A stretch of 60,245 nucleotides of DNA from Mariaggregatimicrobium sp964498785 (GCA_964498785.1 CAZCJL010000033.1:1-60245), one strand, 5' to 3'. Shown: positions 18,664 to 27,796, counted from the stretch's first letter. The notes: generated from the letters alone by a model not told the origin. Made by a program: numbers and translations.

Positions 18664-19758
18664 TTACGAATAAATATTTTGATAATGTAGAACTCCAGCG
18701 TTACAACCGTGTGAACGCAATGTGATCTCGGGCCTGTCAATAATTATTCCTGCAATCTGCGTCCGGTAATTTCCGTCTTCGATGAATGAAATAAACTCGC
18801 GGGCATCCGCTTCAGACACGACGATTAACATGCCATTCCCCATGTTCCACAACTGATATGCTTTATCTTCTGTAACATTTCCGAGTTGCTGTAATTTTTT
18901 CATAAATTCTAACGGCGGAAATAAATCATCAAGAACCGCGCCCAATTTTTTCGTTTTCAAAACTCTGGATAAATTATCCGGCAAACCGCCGCCCGTAATA
19001 TGCGCGATTCCATTTATCCGAAAATTGTTCTTAATCAATTTTACAATCACCGGCGTATAAATAAGCGAGGGCGTCAGAATAATTTCGCCCCAGCTTTTTT
19101 CTGCATTGTATTTCTCCAGATGCCATTCCTTGCCATAATTTTCTATCATGATTTTTCGAATCATCGAAAAGCCATTGCTGCGAAATCCCCTGCTTTTCAG
19201 TGAAAGAATCACATCTCCGGGTTGTATTTTACTACCGTCGATCACATCGGATCCGTCCGGGATAATCCCGACTCCGGTGGAACACCAGTTAAAATGCATC
19301 CGGTTTCCATACCCGCCTATGCGGTTGCCGAGTTCCGCAATCTCTCCGCCAGTAATAATCACACCGGCAAAATTCGCGGCGTCATACAAACCCTGCATTA
19401 ATTGAGCGATGATTTCAGCATCGAGGAAATCAACGTCAAGAATATTGGAAAGGTTGACCGGTTCCAGACCGTTAGCCACAAGATCATCTGCCACCATTGC
19501 CAGCAGATCGTAGCCAATTGTATTATAGATGCCGGATCGCTCGGCAATCTCAATTTTCGTGCCAATACCATCCGACGAAATACCGATCCGTGCGCCGTTG
19601 AAATCCATGACATTGGAAAATGCACCATCCAGTCCGGGGCATGGCGCACCGGGCATATTCTGTCTGTTTGCAAATGTCTTTTTTGCCCAGGAATAAGCGA
19701 TTTGTGAACATTGATTTCCCAAATCAATATCAATACCGCTCTGTTTTTTTTGGGTCAT
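18664..19758 (-). CDS. purM: Phosphoribosylformylglycinamidine cyclo-ligase (AIR synthetase)
   Basis: Closes the imidazole ring, FGAM to AIR, using ATP. It belongs to the PurM/PurL fold. Seen are GISSDGIGTKIEIAE (phosphate/ATP-binding N-terminal motif), GYDLLAMVADDLVANGLEP, ITGGEIAELG and ITGGGLPDNLSRVL in the C-terminal half. At 364 residues it is slightly longer than typical (about 345). The ATG overlaps the purA stop by four bases (ATGA), and purL starts 41 bases beyond its own stop. Confidence 0.93.
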   Translation of the reverse strand: MTQKKQSGIDIDLGNQCSQIAYSWAKKTFANRQNMPGAPCPGLDGAFSNVMDFNGARIGISSDGIGTKIEIAERSGIYNTIGYDLLAMVADDLVANGLEPVNLSNILDVDFLDAEIIAQLMQGLYDAANFAGVIITGGEIAELGNRIGGYGNRMHFNWCSTGVGIIPDGSDVIDGSKIQPGDVILSLKSRGFRSNGFSMIRKIMIENYGKEWHLEKYNAEKSWGEIILTPSLIYTPVIVKLIKNNFRINGIAHITGGGLPDNLSRVLKTKKLGAVLDDLFPPLEFMKKLQQLGNVTEDKAYQLWNMGNGMLIVVSEADAREFISFIEDGNYRTQIAGIIIDRPEITLRSHGCNAGVLHYQNIYS

Positions 19759-20972
19759 AATTTCTCCTGAAAAATGACATCTTTACGATCCGGACCTGTG
19801 GAAATCAAACCAATTTTCATACTCAAATAATCTTCGATAAACTTAATGTAATTTCGGCAATTGGTGGGTAATTTGTCATAATCAGTAATACCCACAATAT
19901 CTTCTTCCCAACCAGGGAGATTTTCGTAAACCGGTTGATTTTGAGCATCATAATCAACAGCGACTTTCAACGTATCGAAACCATTCAGGCAATCGAGCTT
20001 GGTCAAAACAACGTAATTAAATCCATTCGTAATAAAAGATCGCTTGAGCATATTCAGGTCCAGCCAACCACACCGTCGCGGACGACCTGTTGTGGCGCCA
20101 AATTCGCGTCCTTTTTCCCGTAACTTTTCTCCGGCCACATTTTTCAATTCCGTTGGAAACGGACCAGCGCCAACACGGGTCGTATATGCTTTTACAATTC
20201 CGATCCGTTTATCAAATTCAAGGTACACTCCTCCACCGGAATATGCGCCGCCAATCGTCGTATTGGATGAAGTTACAAACGGATAGGTGCCATGATCCAC
20301 ATCCAAAAATGCACCCTGAGCGCCTTCATACAGAATACTTTTATTTGATGAAACTGCATCAGAGATTATTGCAACTGAATCTTTAATAAAAGGTTTCAAT
20401 TGGTGCTGAATTTTTTCAAGTCTTTCCACTGAATCCTGAATATCGATAAATTCCATATCATAAGCACATTCAGTAATTTTCTTGTAATGCTCGGCATGTT
20501 CAAGATAGCGCTGTTTAAAATCGTCAGCCACAAAATCTTCAATACGAATACCGGTTCTCTGAACTTTATCCATATAACAGGGGCCAATTCCCCGGCCGGT
20601 AGTTCCGATTCGCTCATTCATCATGCAGTCAACGAATTTATGCACCGGCGTAACAAGATGCGCCCGGCTTGAGATAACCAGCTTATTTTGCGTGACTGCG
20701 ACGCCCATTTTTTCCAATCCGACAATCTCTTCAACAAGAGATTCCGGATCAATGACACAGCCATTTCCGATAATATTCAAACAGTGGCCAGAGATAATGC
20801 CACCCGGAATTATGTGCAAGATAAATTGCACGCCATCTCGGACGATGGTATGACCCGCATTTGCACCACCCTGAAAACGAACCACGACGTCTGCATGATC
20901 CGCTAAAAAATCAACGAATTTGCCTTTTCCTTCATCGCCCCATTGTGCTCCCATGATAATATATTTTGCCAT
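19755..20972 (-). CDS. purA: Adenylosuccinate synthetase
   Basis: GTP-dependent first step from IMP to AMP. The start at 20972 gives MAKYIIMGAQWGDEGKGK, the invariant N-terminal phosphate loop with the catalytic Asp. An upstream in-frame extension to 21212 lies wholly inside guaB and is discarded. Further motifs are GGANAGHTIV (catalytic His), GTTGRGIGPCY and EGAQGAFLDVDHGTYPFVTS. TTGRPRRCGWLD is the substrate/GTP region. The 405-residue chain is a little short compared with E. coli (432) but spans the full fold. It begins one base after guaB and overlaps purM by four bases. Confidence 0.95.
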   Translation of the reverse strand: MAKYIIMGAQWGDEGKGKFVDFLADHADVVVRFQGGANAGHTIVRDGVQFILHIIPGGIISGHCLNIIGNGCVIDPESLVEEIVGLEKMGVAVTQNKLVISSRAHLVTPVHKFVDCMMNERIGTTGRGIGPCYMDKVQRTGIRIEDFVADDFKQRYLEHAEHYKKITECAYDMEFIDIQDSVERLEKIQHQLKPFIKDSVAIISDAVSSNKSILYEGAQGAFLDVDHGTYPFVTSSNTTIGGAYSGGGVYLEFDKRIGIVKAYTTRVGAGPFPTELKNVAGEKLREKGREFGATTGRPRRCGWLDLNMLKRSFITNGFNYVVLTKLDCLNGFDTLKVAVDYDAQNQPVYENLPGWEEDIVGITDYDKLPTNCRNYIKFIEDYLSMKIGLISTGPDRKDVIFQEKL

Positions 20973-20973
20973 A

Positions 20974-22467
20974 TTAATCTCCCCAGTTTGTGGAATAGTA
21001 ATCTCTTTCACCTTCCGGAAGATAAATATCATGCACCTTGCCTTCTCTGATAGACAGCGCAGATACCACTTCAAGTTCAGCGTTTTCATGCAATTCTTTA
21101 ATTGTCGACACCCCGCAGGATGACATGGACGCCCTGATTTTCGCCAGCGTTTCATCAATATTATCTTTAAGCTTCCCGGCATACTCCACAAAACCCTCAA
21201 CACCTTCCACAAACATCATTTGATGATACCGTGCAGCTTTCCACTGATTTGCACGAGCAGATCCTTCTCCCCAGTATGATTTCATCACTTTATTGTTGAT
21301 GTTCACTTTTTGCGTTGGCGATTCTTCCATTCTGGCAAAATATCGTCCCATCATTACATAATCGGCGCCCAGTGCCAGGGCGATCACTATATCCTTTGCA
21401 TGAACAATTCCGCCATCAGCAATAATTGGAATATATTTTCCTGTTTTCTTGAAATACTTTTCACGGGCTTTGCTAACTTCCAGAATGGCGGTTGCCAATC
21501 CGCGACCGGTTCCTTTTTGTTCCTGGGTAATGCAGATCGAACCACCACCCATTCCAACTTTGACTGCACGGGCGCCGTTCTCTACTAAAAATTCAAATCC
21601 TTTAGCTGTAATAATATTGCCACCGATCAGCGGAATGTCCGGATAATGTGTTGTTACCCATTGCAATGCTTTCTGTTGGAACACCGAATATCCGTCTGAT
21701 GAATCAATTGCCAGCACATCAACATGTGCATTTGCCAGGGCTGGAACACGCTCCTGATAATCATGAGTATTAATTGCTGCGGCGGTTAACAGGCGCTTTC
21801 TTTCATCAACAACTTCATACGGATGATTCAGGTGGTTTCGAATGTCCTTGCGAAACACCAGGTACATTAGCCGATCATTTTGATCTACAATGGGCAATAC
21901 CGGATGATGGCTTTGCATTAAAATTGAATTCGCTTCTTTAAGATCATTAACATTTTTCCCCACGGTCATATCCTTACGCAGAATCATTCGCTCATGAACT
22001 TTTAAATGACCATGCAATGATACGTCATAATCATTTCGGGTAATTATGCCCAATAAAGTATTTTCATGATCAACCACCGGAAAAGTCGAATACCGTTTCT
22101 TTTGTGTAATTTCAAAAAGATCGTTCAGCAAAATATCTGGCTGAACTGTTTCCGGGTCTACAAAACCGGCCTTATGGCTTTTAATTTTTTCAATCATTTC
22201 TGCTTGCCGCTCAATCGTTTGTGAGCTATATATAAATGCCGCTCCTCCCAATGTTGCAAGCTCAATTCCCATTTTAACACCAGATACAGATTGCATTGCA
22301 GCAGAAACAACCGGGATATTTAAAAAGTACTTATTCTTTCTTTCCGCTGAATATACAAGTGGAGTCCGCAAAGATATCTTGTCAATGGAGCTTTTATCTG
22401 TGGTCAACCCGGGTAACAACCGAAACTCCATCAGTGTTCTGGATGGTTCAAGGAAAATTCGTGCCAT
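20974..22467 (-). CDS. guaB: IMP dehydrogenase with CBS domains
   Basis: Oxidises IMP to XMP with NAD, the first step to GMP. The TIM barrel is interrupted by a pair of CBS domains (about residues 95-220; YSTFPVVDHENTLLGIITRND and a second LPIVDQNDRLMYLVFRKD). The catalytic loop is GMGGGSICITQEQKGTGRG with Cys near residue 310. The flap segment is SYWGEGSARANQW instead of the common YRGMGS, a variant subfamily of IMPDH. The start has GAGG seven bases upstream. It is the first gene of the purine operon, so the operon promoter should lie in 22468-22580. guaA is not in the window. Confidence 0.9.
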   Translation of the reverse strand: MARIFLEPSRTLMEFRLLPGLTTDKSSIDKISLRTPLVYSAERKNKYFLNIPVVSAAMQSVSGVKMGIELATLGGAAFIYSSQTIERQAEMIEKIKSHKAGFVDPETVQPDILLNDLFEITQKKRYSTFPVVDHENTLLGIITRNDYDVSLHGHLKVHERMILRKDMTVGKNVNDLKEANSILMQSHHPVLPIVDQNDRLMYLVFRKDIRNHLNHPYEVVDERKRLLTAAAINTHDYQERVPALANAHVDVLAIDSSDGYSVFQQKALQWVTTHYPDIPLIGGNIITAKGFEFLVENGARAVKVGMGGGSICITQEQKGTGRGLATAILEVSKAREKYFKKTGKYIPIIADGGIVHAKDIVIALALGADYVMMGRYFARMEESPTQKVNINNKVMKSYWGEGSARANQWKAARYHQMMFVEGVEGFVEYAGKLKDNIDETLAKIRASMSSCGVSTIKELHENAELEVVSALSIREGKVHDIYLPEGERDYYSTNWGD

Positions 22468-22856
22468 TCACGCCTCGTTTACAAATTTTATAAAAAGTAA
22501 AAATTGTGGTTAACTTTAGAAATAAAATATTAATATAAAAAGATATTCTAAAAATGGCAAGTAAAAAGAATATTATTTATCCTGAAAAATTCATCGCCAC
22601 AGAGGCTCAGAGTACACAGAGCTTTTATTTTCAAAATGTTACGCAAACAATAACAACTCGATTTTTTCTTAACTCAGTTTATAAAGTAATATGCAGACAC
22701 GTTGCTGGTTCTCTGTGCTTCTGTAGCACGTTTTGTAAATAATGCAGGTTCTGAAATAGCGCCTTGAATTTTAAAGTTGCGATGAGAAATTTCATAGTTT
22801 AAATAAATAAATGCGCACGGCGGGATATTTCTCATTTTTCTATTAGACATAAGACA
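22468..22856. other. Intergenic region upstream of the purine operon
   Basis: The AT-rich bases 22468-22580 should contain the guaB promoter, but no clean -35/-10 pair stands out. No purine-type riboswitch aptamer or PurR-like palindrome was recognised. The middle is occupied by dispersed repeat copy A (22581-22747). The part next to the deacetylase-like gene has a loose inverted repeat (ATGAGAAAT with ATTTCTCAT, about 22780-22837). Small reading frames inside the repeat are not genes. Confidence 0.5.
22581..22747 (+). repeat. Dispersed ~168 bp intergenic repeat, copy A
   Basis: Begins CCTGAAAAATTCATCGCCAC and ends TTTTGTAAATAATGCAG. Copy C at 59885-60052 is aligned along its whole length and copy B at 45907-46082 is the same unit inverted. 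The ends carry CACAGAG and CTCTGTG motifs, giving partial terminal inverted repeats. No open frame is conserved between copies, so this is a non-coding, probably MITE-like or structured repeat. Confidence 0.88.
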
Positions 22857-24149
22857 TTATAGCGGCCACTCAAGTGAAGGTATTGGAATGGAAATACTTT
22901 CCTGCCCTGTACTATCTTTTTGATTTTTTTTGAATACCAGCGGCTTTCCTTGTGCAAATATTTCGATATTTTTCTTCTCTGGCACGTAAAACGTCAATCC
23001 ACCTAAATTTTGGCTGTTGAAATGATGATTTTTCAGATTCGATGGATCACCCTTTAAATATATTTTGACAGACTCATCACTTTCTTGAATAGTCCAGAGA
23101 ATTGATTTTGTCAGCAGATTGTAATTTAATAACCGACTAGTGGTTGTTAGCCACAGAATTCCGTCATGATAGAGTTCTGATAGATTGCGCAGGGTTTGAA
23201 TGGATTGTTCGGACAGAGGCGAAGAATCATGTTTGTTTTTTCTATCTCCCAGATGGATGTAAAGAATAAGATATCCCTTTTTGCAAATCAATGTTTCAAC
23301 CACATTATCATTTAATAGCATCGACAAGTCATCAGACCAATCATAGCGACCGAGCCCGAGCCTTTTGAAACGATACATTTCATTGCCATCTCGTAATTTA
23401 TCCAGAGAAATAAGATCATTTTCCTTGCTGTTAAATGCCTCCCAGTGAATGAAATGTTTATTTGTAAATTTGTGGAAAAGCTTATCACTAAGTGTTATAT
23501 AGCCTTTTAATTTGCTTTTTGCCCGTAATTTTCGGTTTTCATAAATGGGCGTTCTCCAATAAGCGTCTCCGAACGAGGCTTCACAATCCTGCCCTACATT
23601 GGTCATCAGTGAAATTTCCGAATCCCAAAAGAATTTAATGCCGTTATCAATCAACAAATCCGAATGATAAAAATCACTGTCAGGAATATCGCCCTGTCCG
23701 ACTGATTTCTCCCCAATGTTTTGAGCGCTCTCAATACCGCCGTGATTAGTCCATACTGATAATTTTAAGCCATGCCTGTCCAGTTCTTCAAACGTATGTT
23801 CAGCGAGTTGGCGAGAAAAATCTGTAATCTTGGCAAAATTACCATACCCGTGCAGTACATCAATAATCCCTGCTCTGATAAAATCCCGGATCAATGGCGC
23901 TTCTTCGGAGGGATTACCATCCAAATCATCAAAATAAGAAAACGCGTGATCCGCGATATCCGGGCGATCATACATCCAGAAGGAATCGCCGATTGGCAAA
24001 TCCAATCCCGTTCCAATTGAAGTGTTTTGTTTGGTGTTCAGAAATTTATGAATCTGAATGAAATTACTAAAACTCGTGCCATCGACATCACTACAAATTG
24101 TGAGCGCAGCTTTAAATGGGTATGGTAATTTTCTCAGTTTTACGTTCAT
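22857..24149 (-). CDS. NodB-fold polysaccharide deacetylase-like protein
   Basis: About 430 residues. The N-terminal region FKAALTICSDVDGTSFSNF resembles the first motif of carbohydrate esterase-type (NodB homology) domains, where the Asp binds metal or acts as base. Later VLHGYGNF and WTNHGG blocks sit where His metal ligands are expected. There is no signal peptide, so the substrate would be cytoplasmic or lipid-linked. The C-terminal 100 residues are beta-rich with no named domain. It is the last gene of a run with an acyltransferase and a glucuronyl C5-epimerase, which points to polysaccharide modification. The start at 24149 is favoured by GAG nine bases upstream; 24158 is also possible. 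Confidence 0.55.
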   Translation of the reverse strand: MNVKLRKLPYPFKAALTICSDVDGTSFSNFIQIHKFLNTKQNTSIGTGLDLPIGDSFWMYDRPDIADHAFSYFDDLDGNPSEEAPLIRDFIRAGIIDVLHGYGNFAKITDFSRQLAEHTFEELDRHGLKLSVWTNHGGIESAQNIGEKSVGQGDIPDSDFYHSDLLIDNGIKFFWDSEISLMTNVGQDCEASFGDAYWRTPIYENRKLRAKSKLKGYITLSDKLFHKFTNKHFIHWEAFNSKENDLISLDKLRDGNEMYRFKRLGLGRYDWSDDLSMLLNDNVVETLICKKGYLILYIHLGDRKNKHDSSPLSEQSIQTLRNLSELYHDGILWLTTTSRLLNYNLLTKSILWTIQESDESVKIYLKGDPSNLKNHHFNSQNLGGLTFYVPEKKNIEIFAQGKPLVFKKNQKDSTGQESISIPIPSLEWPL

Positions 24150-24237
24150 AATGCACATCTCGATTATGGTTAATATAGAATGATTTCAGACAAAATCACA
24201 TAAGTGATCGCTATTATTAAATCAGCGATCCAGGAAC

Positions 24238-24768
24238 TTACATTTTGAATTCGATCCGCTCGCTAATTTTTTTTGCTGGTATGCCACCGACAACGGAATA
24301 TGGTTCCACATCCTTTGTCACAACTGCACCCGCGGCAACAACAGCGCCATCTCCGATAGTTATTCCCGGCAATACAACCACGTACGCACCAAGCCACACA
24401 TCCGCGCCAATGATAACGTCCTTTTCTACACCCTCCTGTTCTGCAATGAGCTGATCTTTGCGAATACCGTGATTATCCGCGGTAATAAACACACCTGGTC
24501 CGCACACCAGATTGTCCCCAATCATGATTTTGGCAGTTGGCCCGGCCCATAAGTACGAGTGACGATTAATATGTACATTTTCACCAAGAAAGATATTTTC
24601 AGAATGCGCCAGTGACGCCGAAGGCCTGATCACAGTACCGTTGCCCATTGCTCCGATATTTTTTATCGCCCAGACATTGTGAGAGCTAAACAAAGCAACC
24701 GTCTGTTTTAGCTGAAACCAAAAAATCCGGGAAAAAATAATTGATAGATATTTAAATAATTTGCTCAT
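24238..24768 (-). CDS. Hexapeptide-repeat acyltransferase (LbH family)
   Basis: A 176-residue left-handed beta-helix transferase. The hexapeptide pattern is plain in IGDNLVCGPGVFITADNHG and VIIGADVWLGAYVVVLPGIT, ending with GDGAVVAAGAVVTKDVEPYS and the conserved GGIPAKKI. The His in ADNHG is the likely catalytic base. Relatives acetylate sugars in O-antigen, capsule or exopolysaccharide. An N-terminal hydrophobic stretch (YLSIIFSRIFWFQL) may associate with the membrane. It overlaps the C5-epimerase stop by four bases (ATGA), so the two are translationally coupled and probably modify the same polymer. Confidence 0.85.
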   Translation of the reverse strand: MSKLFKYLSIIFSRIFWFQLKQTVALFSSHNVWAIKNIGAMGNGTVIRPSASLAHSENIFLGENVHINRHSYLWAGPTAKIMIGDNLVCGPGVFITADNHGIRKDQLIAEQEGVEKDVIIGADVWLGAYVVVLPGITIGDGAVVAAGAVVTKDVEPYSVVGGIPAKKISERIEFKM

Positions 24769-25625
24769 GCAAACATCCGTTCTTTAATCCTCGACATGAA
24801 CCACCTGACATGGCACGCCGGCTGTTTTAGATAGTGATTCCAGCGTTCAGCGACTTCGGAAAACAGATGTTCACCTGTAATTTCCGACAGGTTTTGCAGC
24901 AATAAAATATGTAGCCGATGATATCTTTTTGATGCTAATCGGACCGGTGGCATCAAATCGTAAAACGACCAAAATCCCGTGTCATACCAGGCAATGTTCT
25001 CTTTTAATCCAACAGTAGCTTTTTTAAATAATTCATAAGCCAAATCATTGTTGTCAGCCAAATAAAAGTCATAGAGTCCGAAAAGAGCGAATATTAAACC
25101 ATTTAAAACATAAGACGGCGGCGTGGACGGATATTCTTCAAATGATAGCGAGCCATCCGGATAATTCCGCATAATACCGCCTTCTTCCACTGGTATTGAA
25201 AAAATTGGGAACGACTTCCGGGCAGGATTCAGATATCGTTCATCCCCTGTTAATTGCCAGGCACGGCACAACGCAGAAAGCGCCTGCCCCTGGGCCATGG
25301 CCGAAAGCCATGGTTTCTTTAATTGATAAAACGGAATATCAACATGATAATACCAGACACGAGACTCATTCGCACCAGGTTCTGCATGATGCACCAACCA
25401 GTCCGCCAGTTTACAGAATAATTTCTTTTCTTGTTCATTATTAGAATTTAAGTAGCGGTTAAAATTGTACAGTGCATATTGTGAAATCGTCACCGGATTG
25501 TGCTGCCAATCCGCAGCCCGGCTGAAACGCACCAGCGGTAAGCCCTGTTCATTGAATTCATATTCGGAAAAATCTTCTCCGATTGCTTTGCTATAGTCGA
25601 TGTAATATTTTTTCAGCTTTTCCAT
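24765..25625 (-). CDS. D-glucuronyl C5-epimerase C-terminal domain protein
   Basis: A 286-residue (alpha/alpha)-barrel type protein similar to the C-terminal domain of heparosan glucuronyl C5-epimerase (C5-epim_C). Recognisable pieces are VRFSRAADWQHNPVTISQYA at the N-terminus, then AMAQGQALSALCRAWQLTGD and EEYPSTPPSYVLNGLIFALF. In the animal enzyme these regions bind the uronic acid polymer. The N-terminal domain of the animal enzyme is missing, as is usual in bacteria. Such proteins convert D-glucuronate to L-iduronate within a chain, or may bind such chains. It starts five bases after the nitrilase and is coupled to the acyltransferase. Confidence 0.75.
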   Translation of the reverse strand: MEKLKKYYIDYSKAIGEDFSEYEFNEQGLPLVRFSRAADWQHNPVTISQYALYNFNRYLNSNNEQEKKLFCKLADWLVHHAEPGANESRVWYYHVDIPFYQLKKPWLSAMAQGQALSALCRAWQLTGDERYLNPARKSFPIFSIPVEEGGIMRNYPDGSLSFEEYPSTPPSYVLNGLIFALFGLYDFYLADNNDLAYELFKKATVGLKENIAWYDTGFWSFYDLMPPVRLASKRYHRLHILLLQNLSEITGEHLFSEVAERWNHYLKQPACHVRWFMSRIKERMFA

Positions 25626-25630
25626 AGATT

Positions 25631-26422
25631 TTACATTGTGTAAAGGTCTGTGTTTCGATCTTTAAACAGGGGATTTTGAGGCGTGGCATGTTTATCCCGG
25701 GCGTCTGCGGGATTTATATCAGCGAACTGCACCTCCTCGCTGTTCACGCCGGCTTTTGCCAGCAAATCACCTTTGGGAGATACAATTTCGCTCTGCCCGG
25801 TAAAACGCAGGGTCAATGCGCCTCTGTTCTCAACTCCGATACGATTCGCTGTAATCGCGAACACCCGGTTCTCCAGACATCGGGTGATCATCGCATCCTG
25901 GCAATACGGCAGCACCAGATTGGACGGATGGCAAATAATATCAGCGCCAAGCAACGCCAGTGAACGCGCCGCTTCCGGATATATCCAGTCGAAACAAATC
26001 ATCATTCCCAATTTATACGGACCGATATCGATGACGCTGTAAGATAAATTCCCTGGTTTAAAAAACAACTTCTCCCGATCAAATAAATGAACCTTCCGAT
26101 ATTTACCGAGAAAACCTTTGTCGCCACTTACACAGACAGCCGTATTGTAAAATGAATCGCCATCTCTTTCGGCAAGTCCGGCTACAATTGTTGTATTATG
26201 ACGTTTCGCCTGTTCTATCAGCAATTGCGTTGCAGGACCGCCCGGGATTTCCTCTGCCAGTTTTTCCAGTTCATCTTTTTTCTGAAACAGATATCCGGTA
26301 GTGCACAATTCCGGTGCAACCCACAAATCCGCGGGTTCCTGCGCCAGCAATATCTTCATTTTCCGGAAATTTCCCTCGGTTTCCCCAAATTTACAATCAA
26401 ATTGTATAAAACCTATTCTCAC
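25631..26422 (-). CDS. Carbon-nitrogen hydrolase (nitrilase superfamily)
   Basis: A 263-residue amidase-type enzyme with a complete Glu-Lys-Cys triad: Glu in LAEEIPGGPA/PELCTTGY context, Lys in GKYRKVHLFDREKLFF, and Cys in LGMMICFDWIYPEAAR. Superfamily members hydrolyse amides, omega-amides or carbamoyl groups in the cytoplasm. The start codon is GTG (26422), supported by GGAGA seven to eleven bases upstream. It precedes the C5-epimerase by five bases, which may link it to sugar amide or carbamoyl metabolism, but the substrate cannot be read from the sequence. Confidence 0.88.
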   Translation of the reverse strand: MRIGFIQFDCKFGETEGNFRKMKILLAQEPADLWVAPELCTTGYLFQKKDELEKLAEEIPGGPATQLLIEQAKRHNTTIVAGLAERDGDSFYNTAVCVSGDKGFLGKYRKVHLFDREKLFFKPGNLSYSVIDIGPYKLGMMICFDWIYPEAARSLALLGADIICHPSNLVLPYCQDAMITRCLENRVFAITANRIGVENRGALTLRFTGQSEIVSPKGDLLAKAGVNSEEVQFADINPADARDKHATPQNPLFKDRNTDLYTM

Positions 26423-26684
26423 TTTTGTTTCTCCAAAAATTTTTTTTAATTATTTCCTAAATTTCTAAATCGCAATTCAGGAAATTCCAAAAATCAAATA
26501 ATAAATTACAAATACGCCGTAGGACGCATCCGCCTTTGGCGTGATAAATAACAGTCTAAAATTCTAAAAAGAAAATTATTATACAATTGTAGCCCACTAA
26601 ACACACAAAAATACACGAAATGTTATTTTTTTATTTTGAATTAAGCACTATTTTGTGTGTTTCGTGGGCAATAAATCTATTTTT
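26423..26684. repeat. Intergenic hairpin element upstream of the nitrilase
   Basis: The 262-base gap contains a near-perfect inverted repeat: GCCCACTAAACACACAAAAAT (26592-26612) pairs with ATTTTGTGTGTTTCGTGGGC (26650-26669), one mismatch and one unpaired base, with a loop of about 37 bases. It lies just past the UroD-like stop and may act as a transcription barrier or be a mobile palindromic repeat. The remainder is AT-rich with no gene. Confidence 0.6.
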
Positions 26685-27722
26685 TCAATACTCACCGTAT
26701 TCCCTCACCGTATCCACCATCGCTGCGAAATTCTTCGGGCTGACGTATTCGGGTACGGAATTCCCTGATCCCAGACAATAGCCACCACCGGGCGCAATTT
26801 CACGCAGCAGATATTTGACGCGATCAACCACCTGCTCCCGGGCGCCACGGGATAACAGGTCAACATCCACGTTGCCGATCAGACAAAATGATTTTCCATA
26901 TTTCTGTTTTAACTCTTTAATATCCATTGCCTGCGGCTCAATCGGATGAATCGCATTCACGCCACAGGATTTGATGTCATCTAAAACTTCCCGGATATTT
27001 CCATCGGTGTGATAAATAAAGGGATAGTCATGTTGTTGGCACAGGTCGCCAATTTTTTTCATCCAGGGGAAAAGATACTGTTCATAAACATTGGGAGAGA
27101 CAAATAAGCCCGTGTTGATGGCGATATCATCGGAATAGAACAGTGCGCCGACTTTATCGTAATCAGCCATTTTTTCAAACAGATGATATACAATGGAACC
27201 GATTTTTTCAAACATTGCGCCGATTAATTCCGGATCATCGATCAGCGCGAAGGAAAATGTTTCAAATCCCATGAAATCCCAAACCCAGGTAAAAATATCG
27301 CCGTACTGGGCAACGATTTTCATATTTTCCGGCAGAATAAGTTGCGCTTCTTCAAACAAGGTGAATTTGATTTCATCGGGTTTGGGCCAGCGAAATTTTT
27401 CGAATTCCTCCCAATTTGTGATAATTCCCTTGCCACTGGCATGCCAGGAGCGATCCGCTGAATGGTCTGTCATTTCCGTAATTCTCTCCCCTTCTTTGGG
27501 GACAGCCTTATCAGGATTCATGTCAATGATCGGGCTGAGTTTGATATAATCATAACCTGCTTTCGCTGCGAAGTCAATTTCATCCTGGATTGAAATAATT
27601 TGGCGGCCAAGGTACTGCGCTTTAATCGAACGAGCGACGCCAAGTTCAAATAGCGGAACACGATCCGGCTGGTCTCCTAAAAGAGCAGTTCGAAGTCTAT
27701 GGAAATCTGGTTGCGTACTCAT
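26685..27722 (-). CDS. Uroporphyrinogen decarboxylase-like (UroD/MtaA family) protein
   Basis: A 345-residue TIM-barrel protein of the UroD/COG0407 family. It has the N-terminal GDQPDRVPLFELG substrate-arm motif variant, HTDGNIREVLDDIKSCGVN and GNVDVDLLSRGAREQV. GGGYCLGSGNSVPEYVS gives a His...Cys set like the zinc site of MtaA-type cobalamin methyltransferases. True HemE is expected to keep other Arg/Asp residues, so heme synthesis is unlikely. Members act in methyl transfer or unknown carbohydrate-linked pathways. No corrinoid protein gene is next to it. SD AAGGGG supports the start. Confidence 0.8.
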   Translation of the reverse strand: MSTQPDFHRLRTALLGDQPDRVPLFELGVARSIKAQYLGRQIISIQDEIDFAAKAGYDYIKLSPIIDMNPDKAVPKEGERITEMTDHSADRSWHASGKGIITNWEEFEKFRWPKPDEIKFTLFEEAQLILPENMKIVAQYGDIFTWVWDFMGFETFSFALIDDPELIGAMFEKIGSIVYHLFEKMADYDKVGALFYSDDIAINTGLFVSPNVYEQYLFPWMKKIGDLCQQHDYPFIYHTDGNIREVLDDIKSCGVNAIHPIEPQAMDIKELKQKYGKSFCLIGNVDVDLLSRGAREQVVDRVKYLLREIAPGGGYCLGSGNSVPEYVSPKNFAAMVDTVREYGEY

Positions 27723-27796
27723 GTCATCCCCTTATTTTTACCTAAACTTAGTAAATTGAAATCGCAAAGTCAAGTAAAAAGTAACGGAGTCATGGA

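Noticed and set aside
20973..21212. 80-residue N-terminal extension of purA
   Set aside because: It overlaps guaB entirely; the conserved PurA N-terminus starts at 20972.
22468..22580. Purine riboswitch ahead of guaB
   Set aside because: No aptamer-like helices or conserved core bases were recognised in the short AT-rich leader.
22554..22742. 62-residue plus-strand frame
   Set aside because: It runs through dispersed repeat copy A, and the frame is not kept in copies B and C.
26685..27722. HemE of heme synthesis
   Set aside because: The motifs fit the broader UroD/MtaA group, with no other heme genes nearby.
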